Assembly (NCBI GenBank): GCA_023150615.1
Contig: JAKLKO010000011.1
Location: forward strand, 1 to 64,000
Direction of reading: 5' to 3'
Origin: Phycisphaerae bacterium
GTDB lineage: Bacteria; Planctomycetota; Phycisphaerae; UBA1845; UTPLA1
DNA length: 64,000 bases
Shown: positions 44,301 through 51,818 of the stretch, piece by piece
How positions within the stretch are numbered: the first letter of the stretch is position 1
How the letters are laid out: every line of letters begins with the position of its first letter
Notes under the pieces: model-generated
Database searches by the model: none
What the model was told of the DNA's origin: nothing
The model's input: the letters and a program-made list of their open reading frames with translations, nothing else
Program-made: the position numbers and the translations under genes

Positions 44301-44495
44301 GTCACGGTGACGGCCGTTTACTCGACTTCGGCCGCCGGCGGTGGTACGAGCCGGCCGCAGACCGGAACGCCGGGCCTCGACTTCGGCGGCATGCTGCCGA
44401 CGAACTGCGCGACGGGCGCGGTGCAATCGCTCTTCGTGCTCGGCGTGATGTTCCTCGTCACGACGTGCGCCCGAGTGCGGCGTCGCGTCCGCTAA
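41376..44495 (+). CDS. large exported surface protein with Ig-like and B-repeat domains
   Basis: A 1039-residue exported protein. The signal peptide follows a polar N-region (VALVLTLWGIGGWSWASA). Residues about 110-560 look like a propeller or sialidase-like fold, with the recurring PPDPIIAVGNTHMLVAVN and FFDPKVLYDPISNRFFVI. Two or three Ig/PKD-like beta domains follow (LLGPLGGETWVRGQSQQITW; VDAGPTKTFAPGG). Residues about 905-975 resemble the InlB-type B-repeat (FSAAAASGFSFLRWEIG). The end has a hydrophobic helix and arginines (LFVLGVMFLVTTCARVRRRV), a membrane anchor without a PEP motif. GGAGAG lies 9 nt before the ATG at 41376. Probable adhesin or structural surface protein; substrate unknown. 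Confidence 0.75.
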   Translation: MWMNQANSEAVATVRAAFGQMRRGVAVRVALVLTLWGIGGWSWASADEVRVVTQDVDSAVINFSELQEPATPRATSDRVLLRRGRVNSPPVWRSADEVVAESLGAAAAGSKSTGGPTVESPFEDVLGQTGTPLPRVGEAFQRFNGPAQIGGIRPPDPIIAVGNTHMLVAVNTELAVYLKNGSRVRQHSWDTFFQSVVEGANIDQFFDPKVLYDPISNRFFVIIIGAQFGATGVQSSSYFLAVTNTDNPTGEWTLFRSDSTVSSSWSDYPGFGVDANAIYVTANYFSTQTQAFTFAAVRVYGKAQFLNARPGQQLTFVESINVRQGNDQTGRLAFTIQPAVSFSNTSLEWMVSAELLPDNASQLFLYSVNGGTSPRSIRKFAINLPAGAAYTEPPFASQPGNVLIDALDGRVTNVWRVGDRVWAAHGVQAPQPSFGAIRWYEFDVSNANIPTLRQTGLINVSNTSCIIPAICADALGDAIVTYTRTSAAANEYPSMYYSTRTETDPAGAMPTTVKVDAGLFSYEDFRWGDYAGAVIDPSDGTTAWLINEVPSHSRLWRTSIARVPLSAGGGGPPPTLCPGGGAGSLTLLGPLGGETWVRGQSQQITWTGAESDPDGTLVNLLLARFNRCTQQSEVIGFLQNGGAIDFEGNTGSAFWTVGEDVIDPVDLMSFVSVPRSCAASPTPGCPQEATDCNFADYQIVVQSTFCPDDPDMISASPNFFRIIEPLQVSVTPATQLIVRGESATLTAIVSGGMPPYYFRWRPTESLDNPNIFRPIATPLSGRRTGCDPDLECVDYTVEVTDASGLTAPVQAVATVKIGDPLRVDAGPTKTFAPGGTVLLEGFATGGGRPYTYSWNPIPDPTQPPGSDGANVLQPLARPTADTTYTLTVTDRFGMMQSDSVTVQQGFTVTILNQPTNGGTVTRDVVRALYLPGEQIVFSAAAASGFSFLRWEIGPTGQTPATFSDNPLPFAMPSANVTVTAVYSTSAAGGGTSRPQTGTPGLDFGGMLPTNCATGAVQSLFVLGVMFLVTTCARVRRRVR

Positions 44496-44572
44496 TCGCG
44501 CGGAACTGATCGCGGAGAATCCCGGGGCGAGCGTGACTTTTGCGCTGCACGGCGAGAATCGCGCGCCGCCCG

Positions 44573-44601
44573 TTGCCGCGCCCCATCCCTCACGGTACGA
44601 T
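44573..44601 (+). promoter_or_regulatory. candidate promoter of the HD-GYP gene
   Basis: TTGCCG (44573-44578), exact 17-bp spacer, TACGAT (44596-44601), 33 nt before the ATG at 44635. Confidence 0.45.
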
Positions 44602-44634
44602 CGAGCAGGTCACCCTGACGCGACCGTGCGGACG

Positions 44635-45846
44635 ATGGACTCGCTGGACACCGCCAACCTGCGCCTCTCTGAAGCGTCGGATCGACTCGAACTCGACGCG
44701 GTGCTTCGGATCTGCGCCAATCTCACGTCCGCCAAGCCGCTCGCGAGCATGCTGGCCGACCTCGTCGATGAGGCCCGCGCGATCATTCCCTGCGACGCCG
44801 CGCGCTTCTTTCTGGTCGAGGAGGCCGGCGATCGCCGCGGACGCGCCGCGTCCGACGATCGCCCGCGGATCGCCTTCGATCGGGCGTCGTCGATGGCGCT
44901 GCGCGGCGGGGCGGTCGCGCTGCCCGACGATAACGCCGAGCGGCTGGCCGAACACGTCGCGACGACGGGTGAACCGATCAATATCCTCGATGCGTATCGC
45001 CTGCCCGACGATGCGCCGTACCGCTTCGATCCTGCGCTCGACCTGGTGCACGGCTATCGAACGGTCTCGATGCTGCTTTCGCCGATGCGCGATCAGCACG
45101 GGCGGATCGTCGGCGTGATTCAGCTCGTCAACCGGCGGGACACGAACGGCGATGTCGTCGGTTTTACGTCGCGCGACCAGCAGACGCTCCACGCGCTGGC
45201 ATCGGCCGCGGCGGTGGCGGTGCGGAACGTGCGGCTGCGGGAGGACCTCGACCGGGCCAACCTCGACACGGTGCTGCGGCTGGCGACGGCGGCGGAGGTC
45301 CGCGACGGCGAGACCGGCCAGCACATCCGCCGGATGAGCTGCTACTGCGAGGCGGTCGCCCGTGCGTCCGGGCAGCCGCTGGAGTGGTCTCGCGAGCTGC
45401 TCTTCGCCAGTCCGATGCATGACGTCGGCAAGCTGGCGGTGCCGGACGCGATTCTGCACAAGCCCGGTCCGTTGACGCCGGAGGAGCGGCGCGTGATGCA
45501 GCGTCATACGAGCGCGGGGGCGGAGATCCTCGCGGGAAGTTCGAACGAGGTGATCCGCATGGCGGAGCGGATCGCGCTGACGCATCACGAGTGCTGGGAC
45601 GGCTCGGGTTACCCGAACGGGCTGGCGGGTGACCGGATTCCGTTGGAGGGCCGGATCGCGGCGGTGGCCGACGTGTTTGACGCGCTGACGAACCGTCGCG
45701 TGTATAAGCAGGCGCTGTCGCTCGAGACGGCGTACGAGATGTTGGTCGCACAGCGTGGTCGGCAGTTCGACCCGCGGATCATCGACGCCTTCGTCGCGGC
45801 GCGGGACGAGATCGTGTCGATCCACGACGCGTACCGGGACGACTGA
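44635..45846 (+). CDS. GAF and HD-GYP domain protein (c-di-GMP phosphodiesterase)
   Basis: A 403-residue soluble signalling protein. Residues about 20-205 are a GAF sensor domain (LVHGYRTVSMLLSPMRDQHG, then GVIQLVNRRD). Residues about 215-400 are an HD-GYP phosphodiesterase: RDGETGQHIRRMSCYC, SPMHDVGKLAVPDAIL, then HHECWDGSGYPNGLAGDRIP and ADVFDALTNRRVYK. All metal ligands and the GYP triad are present, so c-di-GMP hydrolysis is likely. The start at 44635 was chosen because an upstream candidate (44533) has no coding character. acpS starts 14 bp downstream, so the two may be co-transcribed. It opposes the diguanylate cyclase at 18218. Confidence 0.9.
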   Translation: MDSLDTANLRLSEASDRLELDAVLRICANLTSAKPLASMLADLVDEARAIIPCDAARFFLVEEAGDRRGRAASDDRPRIAFDRASSMALRGGAVALPDDNAERLAEHVATTGEPINILDAYRLPDDAPYRFDPALDLVHGYRTVSMLLSPMRDQHGRIVGVIQLVNRRDTNGDVVGFTSRDQQTLHALASAAAVAVRNVRLREDLDRANLDTVLRLATAAEVRDGETGQHIRRMSCYCEAVARASGQPLEWSRELLFASPMHDVGKLAVPDAILHKPGPLTPEERRVMQRHTSAGAEILAGSSNEVIRMAERIALTHHECWDGSGYPNGLAGDRIPLEGRIAAVADVFDALTNRRVYKQALSLETAYEMLVAQRGRQFDPRIIDAFVAARDEIVSIHDAYRDD

Positions 45847-45860
45847 CGCGCCGGCGCGAG

Positions 45861-46289
45861 ATGCTCGAGTTGCAGTGGGGCGCTGGCCGCATGCGGATCG
45901 TCGCTCACGGGTTTGATCTGGTCGATTGCCGTCGCATTCAGGACGTGCTCGAACGGCACGGCGACCGGTTCCTGGCGCGGATCCTCACCGACATGGAGCG
46001 CCGCTACGTCGAGTCGAAGCGCGACCCGCTGCCGCACATCGCCGGCCGATTTGCCGCGAAGGAGGCCGTGCTCAAGGTCCTCGGGACGGGCTGGCGCGGC
46101 GCGATCGCGTGGACGGACGTGGAGGTGGTCAACGACCGCGCCGGTCAGCCGGTCGTGCGTTTGAGTGGCGAGTGCGAGCGGATTGCGCAAGGGCTGGGCG
46201 TGACGCGCGTACTGGTCTCGATCTCGCACACCGAAAAGCACGCCGCCGCGTCCGCCATCGGTCTGGCCGATGACGGAGCGGCGGCTTGA
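45861..46289 (+). CDS. acpS: Holo-[acyl-carrier-protein] synthase
   Basis: A 142-residue phosphopantetheinyl transferase that loads 4'-phosphopantetheine onto ACP. The motifs are VAHGFDLVDCRRI with the Mg-binding Asp, then HIAGRFAAKEAVLKVLGTG with the catalytic Glu and Lys, and LVSISHTEKHAAASAI. The Gly usually between I/V and D in GIDLV is shifted to GFDLV. An alternative start at 45891 gives MRIVAHGFDLV, closer to the usual AcpS beginning; neither start has a strong ribosome site. It is 14 bp after the HD-GYP gene and converges with the PEP-CTERM gene. Confidence 0.88.
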   Translation: MLELQWGAGRMRIVAHGFDLVDCRRIQDVLERHGDRFLARILTDMERRYVESKRDPLPHIAGRFAAKEAVLKVLGTGWRGAIAWTDVEVVNDRAGQPVVRLSGECERIAQGLGVTRVLVSISHTEKHAAASAIGLADDGAAA

Positions 46290-46313
46290 GTTCACGTGCT
46301 GTTGGGAACCGTT

Positions 46314-47213
46314 CTAGCGGCGTCGTCGCCGGAGGACCATCAGCAGGCTGCCGGCGGCCAGGCTGATCGAGGTCGGTTCCGGTATCAGTTCGCCGCTGAA
46401 CGCCACGCCGAGGCCAAGCTCATAGACGTAGCCGAGCGGCGCGCCGAAGGTGTTGCTTGGGATGGGATTGCCGGCTCCATCGTCCACGAGCGTTCCGGTG
46501 CCCGGGTTGATGATGCCTTCCCACTTCCACGAGACGACCGGGCCGGACGTCGCGAGGAAGTTGTAGTCCATCAGGTTGCCGTCCTTGTAGAACTCGCCCG
46601 GCACCTGGATATCGAGGAACCCGTTGCCGAATTCGTTGTATACGTTTGAGTTCGGCAGGTAGTAGAAGCGTCCGCCGCCGTCCCGCATGAACGAGACGAA
46701 GAACGAGTGCGGCGGATCCATCGGCCGCTGATCGACGTTCGGCGTCGCGGTCAAGGTGTTGACGAACGCGATGTTGCCGACCTCGACCGCGATGCGATCC
46801 GTCGCCGGCGCGTTCGGGTCGAACAGCGAGTCCGGACCCGGCGAGTTGATGCCCGCGCCGACGTCCAGCGGCGTGTCGATGTACCAGTGCGTCGTCCGGT
46901 TGCTCTCGACGCCGTTGACGGCGCCGTCGCTGACCAGCTTCAGGATGATCGGGTAGCCGCCCGACGTCGAGCCGATCTGGACGAAGCCTTCCGGATCTCC
47001 GTCCGTCAGCTTGAAATCGGTCGGAAACGGGACCGCCGGATTGTCGACGATCACGTTGCCGCCGTGCGTAATGCGGATCGAGAACGTGTTCCCCGGACCG
47101 GCCGGCATGATTTCGCCGACGTCGGCCATGGCCGTCGCAGCGGTGCCGAGCAGCGCCGTCAGCAACAGCGCCGATCCCCGAACGCCTCCCGTTTCTCTGT
47201 TGTTCGCTCTCAT
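46314..47213 (-). CDS. PEP-CTERM exported protein
   Basis: A 299-residue exported protein of unknown function. The N-terminus (GSALLLTALLGTAATAMA) is a signal peptide. The mature part is a beta-rich domain with DFKLTDGDPEGFVQIGSTSG and conserved aromatic strands but no known enzyme motif. It ends with a PEP-CTERM tail: IPEPTS, a short hydrophobic helix and RRRRR. It should be attached by the exosortase system to the surface or matrix. The start at 47213 has GGGGAG 8 nt upstream; the frame upstream to 47609 is not supported. Confidence 0.8.
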   Translation of the reverse strand: MRANNRETGGVRGSALLLTALLGTAATAMADVGEIMPAGPGNTFSIRITHGGNVIVDNPAVPFPTDFKLTDGDPEGFVQIGSTSGGYPIILKLVSDGAVNGVESNRTTHWYIDTPLDVGAGINSPGPDSLFDPNAPATDRIAVEVGNIAFVNTLTATPNVDQRPMDPPHSFFVSFMRDGGGRFYYLPNSNVYNEFGNGFLDIQVPGEFYKDGNLMDYNFLATSGPVVSWKWEGIINPGTGTLVDDGAGNPIPSNTFGAPLGYVYELGLGVAFSGELIPEPTSISLAAGSLLMVLRRRRR

Positions 47214-47681
47214 TATTGACTCTCCCCAATCTGTGCGCGATGCGCCGTCACGGATTCCGCGCGGCCCTGCCCCGAAAGCCGCTGCATTGGGCGCACCGGG
47301 TGCACCATGTCCCCCGGGCAGTTCCCTATCGAGGCTTTCACAAGCCCTCCGATTCGTGGCCAGTACAAAGGCAACCGTCGAACCACGGCGCTGCGAGGCG
47401 TGCCGATTGATCCTAGGCGCCGATAAGGTGCGTCGTCCAGCGGCGGGGCGGGCGAAAGAGTGGCCGTTTTTCGGTTTGTGCGGGATGCGTCGATTCAAAC
47501 GCGATGTCGCGAGCGCACGACGGCATGGCGTCGCGCGTTTGGCTAACTGATTGGTTCGAGGGAGCTTGCGAGGCGCGGGTCGGACGTTGCTTCGCGGCAA
47601 CAGTTCCAAGGCGCCGTTTGCAACATCGCGGGCGGCGCCGATTAGCGGACGGCCGCGCCGCTCGATTCATGACCGCCGACC
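47214..47681. other. non-coding region between PEP-CTERM gene and obgE
   Basis: About 470 bp, upstream of the PEP-CTERM gene and downstream of obgE. ORFs crossing it lack motifs and ribosome sites. I see no tRNA, riboswitch or clear hairpin with a T-tract. Confidence 0.5.
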
Positions 47682-48761
47682 CTAGGGCGGGGACGCATTG
47701 GGGGCGATCGATGGTTCACAGCTTGCGTCCTCCGGTCGGACGCCGATCGGCAGGGCCTCAGCCGGATTCGCCGCCAGCAATTGCCAGAGTCGTTCGCAAA
47801 GCTCGGTCAGTCCGGCGCCGCTGACGCCGGAGATGGCGATCGCGTCGGGGTTGCGCGACTCGCGGCGGAACTCATCGAGCGCGGCCTCGTGCTGCTGGAG
47901 GTCGATCTTGTTGGCGACGACCAGCTCGGGTTTGCCCGCGAGCGCGGCGCTGTATTTTTCGAGTTCGCGCCGCACGGTCCGGTAGGCTTCCCACGGGCGC
48001 GGCGCGCCTTCAAACGGAAAGAGGTCGACGAGGTGCAGCACGACGCGCGTGCGTTCGATGTGCCGCAGGAACTGATCGCCCAGCCCGGCGCCTTCGTGCG
48101 CGCCTTCGATCAATCCCGGGATGTCGGCGATGACGAAGCGGCGGAATCCGGACAGTTCGACGATCCCGAGGCTCGGAACGAGCGTCGTGAACGGGTAGGC
48201 CGCGATCTTCGGTCGCGCGCGAGAGACGCGTGAGACGAGCGTGCTCTTGCCGGCGTTGGGCATGCCGATGACGCCGACGTCCGCGAGCAGCTTCAGCTCG
48301 AGCCGCAGGCGACGGACCTCACCCGGTTCGCCGAGTTCGCGCTCGCGCGGTGACTGGTGCGTCGGACCGGCGAACGCCGCGTTTCCGCGGCCCCCGCGAC
48401 CGCCCCGGCCGACCCGCGCCCGCTGGCCGGCGACGCGCAGGTCGCGCAGCAGTGCGCCGCTTTCTCGATCGTAGATCAACGTTCCGACCGGCACGCGGAT
48501 GATCACGTCGCGGGCCGACTTGCCCGAGCGATTTGCGCCCTGACCCGGCCGGCCGCTCGGCGCGACCCAGATCGAATGTCCGACAAGGTCGACGAGCGTG
48601 TTGACGTCCGGGCAGGCCTCGATGATGACGCTGCCGCCGTGGCCGCCGTCGCCGCCGTCGGGGCCACCCTTGGGGACGTATTTTTCGCGTCGGAAGGAGA
48701 CGCAGCCATCGCCGCCGCGACCGCCGCGGACCTCGATTTCGGCCTCATCGACGAAGATCAT
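47682..48761 (-). CDS. obgE: GTPase Obg/CgtA
   Basis: A 359-residue essential GTPase acting in 50S ribosome assembly and stress control. The Gly-rich Obg fold fills residues 1-158 (RGGRGGDGCVSFRREKYVP, then GGDGGHGGSVI, and GRGGRGGRGNAAFAG). The GTPase domain has G1 GMPNAGKST, G3 DIPGLIEGA, G4 ANKIDL and a G5-like ISGVSGAG. The C-terminal extension is short and acidic, lacking the OCT domain of some Gram-positives. rpmA lies 93 bp upstream on the same strand, the usual neighbour. Confidence 0.95.
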   Translation of the reverse strand: MIFVDEAEIEVRGGRGGDGCVSFRREKYVPKGGPDGGDGGHGGSVIIEACPDVNTLVDLVGHSIWVAPSGRPGQGANRSGKSARDVIIRVPVGTLIYDRESGALLRDLRVAGQRARVGRGGRGGRGNAAFAGPTHQSPRERELGEPGEVRRLRLELKLLADVGVIGMPNAGKSTLVSRVSRARPKIAAYPFTTLVPSLGIVELSGFRRFVIADIPGLIEGAHEGAGLGDQFLRHIERTRVVLHLVDLFPFEGAPRPWEAYRTVRRELEKYSAALAGKPELVVANKIDLQQHEAALDEFRRESRNPDAIAISGVSGAGLTELCERLWQLLAANPAEALPIGVRPEDASCEPSIAPNASPP

Positions 48762-48854
48762 GCGTCGGATGCATCCGGTGCGCGGAGCATGGCATCGGCG
48801 CGGGCCGCGCGACGCGCGTCGGCCCGGAGTCGTGCGAATGAGACGAGGTGCGCG

Positions 48855-49121
48855 TCAGTTCGACGAAGCCGCGTTCGGCGCGCCGATCGGTTCGATGCAG
48901 ATTCGGCGGCCGCGAAACACGACCTTGCCGTCGATCTTCGCGAAGAGCGTATCGTCCCGGCCGCGGCCGACGTTGGGGCCGGGCAGGATCGGCGTGCCGC
49001 ACTGCCGCACGAGGATGGTGCCGGTCGTGACCTCCTGCCCCGCCCAGCGCTTGACACCGCGGAACTGCGGGCCGCTGTCGCGACCATTGCGTGTCGAACC
49101 CTGACCTTTCTTATGAGCCAT
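48855..49121 (-). CDS. rpmA: 50S ribosomal protein bL27
   Basis: An 88-residue ribosomal protein near the peptidyl-transferase centre. The sequence [20 protein letters not shown] begins like mature bL27 with no N-terminal cleavable extension. The core [18 protein letters not shown], with a C in place of R in RQRGT, then [18 protein letters not shown] and VVFRGR are as expected. The usual upstream partner rplU (bL21) is not present; a hypothetical gene occupies that place. Confidence 0.95.
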   Translation of the reverse strand: MAHKKGQGSTRNGRDSGPQFRGVKRWAGQEVTTGTILVRQCGTPILPGPNVGRGRDDTLFAKIDGKVVFRGRRICIEPIGAPNAASSN

Positions 49122-49167
49122 GACAAATCCTCAGCTTGGCGGCGCCGCTGCGGCGGGTCGCCTGATT

Positions 49168-49884
49168 CTATCTCATCACCCAGTACATTCGTCCGAGGCC
49201 CGGAACGGCCTGGCGTCGCGTGTTCGGATCGCCGGGCAGCGTGTAGGGCATGGCGAGCGTCTTCTGGAGCACGAATTCCTTGTCGCTTGGGGTGCCGCTC
49301 GTCGCGCCGGACTTCGACCGGTAGAGCGGATTCTCGACGACCTGCCGCTCGCCTGACAGGCCGCCGACATAGATGGTGAAGCGGCTGACGCGCGGGTCGA
49401 GTTCCGGAAAGACGATCACGCTGTCGCGGGCGTTGTCGAGACCCTGGCGGATGCGACCGATGACCTCGACCGGCGGGACGAGGAACGGATGCGACTTGCG
49501 ATGCAGGGCCTGGATCTGCCGGAAGACGCGCGCGTCCAGCCCGACGATCGCCGGGTCGACGCTGAGCCGCGAGGCGATGGAGGGCTGCGAGATACCTTCC
49601 CGCGCGGTCGCCTCGGTGTCGATCTCGGACACGCGTTCGACGAGCGGGAGGAAGTCGATGTCGTCGCCTGTTCGGTTCACGACGCGGTAGGGCAGGTACC
49701 AGAAGGTCCGCGCGGGCTGATCCCCTTCGGCCGGGACGGTGATCCGGCGGAGCTGGCCGGGCTGGAAGAGAAGTTCCCATGCGACGGGAGTCGGCGACGG
49801 CTGGAGGGCCGCGGGGGCGCGGAGCGACTCGTCGGCCCAGAGCAGCGGCGCGAGCACGAGCAGCGGCAACTTTTGAATCGCCAC
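49168..49884 (-). CDS. hypothetical exported protein
   Basis: A protein of about 238 residues with no recognised family. With the GTG start at 49884 the N-terminus VAIQKLPLLVLAPLLWADES can act as a signal peptide. The remainder has a beta-rich section (LRRITVPAEGDQPARTFWYL, YRVVNRTGDDIDFLPLVERV) and ends GLGRMYWVMR. GGGAAG lies 8 nt before the GTG. A promoter-like TTGACC-16-TAAACT element at 49985-50012 on the same strand lies downstream of the 50106 start of the longest frame, which argues for the shorter protein. It occupies the site where rplU is often found. Confidence 0.55.
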   Translation of the reverse strand: MAIQKLPLLVLAPLLWADESLRAPAALQPSPTPVAWELLFQPGQLRRITVPAEGDQPARTFWYLPYRVVNRTGDDIDFLPLVERVSEIDTEATAREGISQPSIASRLSVDPAIVGLDARVFRQIQALHRKSHPFLVPPVEVIGRIRQGLDNARDSVIVFPELDPRVSRFTIYVGGLSGERQVVENPLYRSKSGATSGTPSDKEFVLQKTLAMPYTLPGDPNTRRQAVPGLGRMYWVMR

Positions 49885-49984
49885 GTTCTGCACTTCCCAG
49901 GACCCGGTCCGGCGACGGTTTCCGATCGAACCGGTCGCAAAACCCCAGCGCGATTCGGACGGGCCGGTTCGTCCCGAACCACAC

Positions 49985-50012
49985 AGTTTACCACCGCCAT
50001 ACGATTGGTCAA
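49985..50012 (-). promoter_or_regulatory. candidate promoter for the 49168-49884 gene (and perhaps rpmA-obgE)
   Basis: Reverse strand: TTGACC (50007-50012), 16-bp spacer, TAAACT (49985-49990). It gives a leader of about 95 nt to the GTG at 49884. Genes downstream to obgE follow on the same strand. Confidence 0.4.
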
Positions 50013-50096
50013 TCAGCCGCGGGCGGGGCGGTTCGATCGCCTGAATCCGGCCGCGACGGGTCGAAAGTTCGAGGAGGTTGCGGTAGACTGGGTGTA

Positions 50097-51149
50097 ATGC
50101 GCTCAATGCGTTCCCGAATCTGCGTCGGTTGGTTCGTTCCTGTCCTTCTTGCGATCGCCGGCGGTGCGAGCGCCTGGGATGGCACCGGCCACCAGATCGT
50201 CACGCAACTGGCGATCGAGGCGATGCCGTCGAGCGTACCCGGTTGGCTGCGGGAGCCGGACGTCCGCGAGCGGCTGGCGTATCTTTCGATCGAGCCGGAC
50301 CGCTGGCGCGGCCAGGACGCCGACGTGCTCGACCACGTCAACTCGCCCGATCACTATTTCGACATCGAGGAGCTCGCCGAGTTTCAGATGAAGTTCGCCG
50401 AGCTGCCGCCGTTCCGAAACGCATTCATCGAGCGCCTGACCGAGTACCGCGTGGCGCAGAAGGTCGCGCGGCCATCCGGACGGGACCGCTCGCATACGCG
50501 AACGGTTCCCGGGATGCTGCCGTACGCCATCGCCGAGCTGCGCTGGAAGACCGCCGCGAGCATCACGACGTGGCGGAGCTACAGCGAGTATCGGGACGTC
50601 GCCACGCCGACCGAACTCCGCACGTCGCGCGACAACGTCATCCACCACATGGGCCTGCTAAGCCATTTTGTCGGCGACGCCGCGCAGCCGCTGCACACGA
50701 CCATGCATCACAACGGCTGGGTCGGACCGAATCCGAAAGGATACACGACGAGCCGGCGGTTCCATTACGTCATCGACGGCGACGTCTTCGACATGAACGC
50801 GATCACGTTTGAGACGCTGCGATCGCGCGCCCGGCCGCCGAGGCGATTTGACGCGGATCGCGAATGGGCGCAGACCCTCGCCTTCATCGAGGCCGCGCAT
50901 GCGAAGGTGGAACGCCTGTATGAACTCGACAAGACCGGTGGGCTGAACGGTCCGGCGGGCAAGCAGTTCATCGAGGACTGCGTTCTGGACGCCGGCGCGA
51001 ACCTGGCCGGTCTGTGGGTCGCGGCGTTTGAGTCGAGCAAGATCGACGACTACCGGGCCCGCGAGCTGGCGGCCCGGCGCCGGTCGGCCCCCGATCAGGC
51101 CTCGACGTCGCAGCCGGCCGCCGCGGCGGAGTTGCCGTCAAGCCCCTGA
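50097..51149 (+). CDS. exported S1/P1-type nuclease or zinc phospholipase C fold protein
   Basis: A 350-residue exported zinc enzyme of the S1/P1 nuclease-phospholipase C superfamily. The signal peptide ends GGASA, so Trp27 would become the N-terminal residue, as in S1/P1 enzymes where the free amine and carbonyl of Trp1 bind zinc. His32 follows in WDGTGHQ. Other ligands appear as LDHVNSPDHYFD, NVIHHMGLLSHFVGDAAQPLH and the next HH. The GDAAQPLHTT stretch is typical of the nuclease branch. The C-terminal 30 residues are Ala/Pro-rich. The start is 50097, with 50106 a close alternative; there is no good ribosome site. Substrate (nucleic acid or lipid) is uncertain. Confidence 0.8.
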   Translation: MRSMRSRICVGWFVPVLLAIAGGASAWDGTGHQIVTQLAIEAMPSSVPGWLREPDVRERLAYLSIEPDRWRGQDADVLDHVNSPDHYFDIEELAEFQMKFAELPPFRNAFIERLTEYRVAQKVARPSGRDRSHTRTVPGMLPYAIAELRWKTAASITTWRSYSEYRDVATPTELRTSRDNVIHHMGLLSHFVGDAAQPLHTTMHHNGWVGPNPKGYTTSRRFHYVIDGDVFDMNAITFETLRSRARPPRRFDADREWAQTLAFIEAAHAKVERLYELDKTGGLNGPAGKQFIEDCVLDAGANLAGLWVAAFESSKIDDYRARELAARRRSAPDQASTSQPAAAAELPSSP

Positions 51150-51198
51150 TCTGCTGTCGCATTCGAGCCCGTGGGAGCCGTCCGGTACGCGGCCGGTG

Positions 51199-51204
51199 TA
51201 TAAT
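51199..51204 (+). promoter_or_regulatory. -10 box (TATAAT) for the EF-P-like gene
   Basis: A perfect TATAAT 30 nt before the ATG at 51235, preceded by TG. No clear -35 box, so it may rely on an extended -10. Confidence 0.4.
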
Positions 51205-51234
51205 GCCCGTGCAGACCCGTCGGGAGGACTCGCG

Positions 51235-51804
51235 ATGGCGAACATTCCCCTGCGGCGCGGCATGTTCATCCGCCACCAGAACCACATCTACGTCGTGCAG
51301 GATTTCAACGAGCGGCATACGGCCAAGCAGCGTCCGACCGTGCACGTGGCGTTGCGGGACGTCCGCGATGGCCGGCCGGTCGACCGCACGCTCGACGACC
51401 TGATGCCGATCGACGAGGTCTCGCACGGCTATCGCTCGTTTCAGTATCTCTACGCCAAATCGCCGGCGCACGTGTTCATGGACAGCGAGACGTTCGAGGA
51501 GCACGAGTTCACGGCGGCGCAACTTCAGGGCGCCGAGCCGTTTCTCGTGCCGGGCGAGACCTATCGCGTCATGTGCGTGGAGAGTCGGCCGGCGATGCTG
51601 GAGTTGCCGGAGATTGTGTCGATCAAGGTTGAGTTTACCGCGCCGCCGAGCCATTCGGTGGGGGCCGCGGCGAACATCACGAAGGAAGCGCGGCTGGAGA
51701 ACGGACTGGAGATCCGCGTTCCGCTCTTCATCAAGACGGGCGATGTCATTCGCGTCGACACGCGCAGCCGTTCGTACGCCGGCAAGGACCACGGCGGGAA
51801 CTAG
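51235..51804 (+). CDS. Elongation factor P-like protein
   Basis: A 189-residue three-domain EF-P/EfpL family factor, which relieves ribosome stalling at proline runs. The N-terminal KOW-like domain reads PLRRGMFIRHQNHIYVVQDF, the middle OB domain HVFMDSETFEEHEF and LELPEIVSIKVEF, and the C-terminal OB domain LENGLEIRVPLFIKTGDVIRVDTRS. At the tip loop that reaches the peptidyl tRNA, the sequence is H-T-A-K31-Q-R-P-T instead of the PGKGQA or similar loop of typical EF-P, so a lysine is kept but its context differs. GGAGG is 7 nt before the ATG. It could be the cell's EF-P or an EfpL (YeiP)-like paralog. Confidence 0.88.
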   Translation: MANIPLRRGMFIRHQNHIYVVQDFNERHTAKQRPTVHVALRDVRDGRPVDRTLDDLMPIDEVSHGYRSFQYLYAKSPAHVFMDSETFEEHEFTAAQLQGAEPFLVPGETYRVMCVESRPAMLELPEIVSIKVEFTAPPSHSVGAAANITKEARLENGLEIRVPLFIKTGDVIRVDTRSRSYAGKDHGGN

Positions 51805-51818
51805 CGCAGCGCCGTCGG

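Noticed and set aside
51199-51240. Possible riboswitch or leader before the EF-P-like gene
   Set aside because: Only about 30 nt between the -10 box and the ATG; no room for a structured leader.
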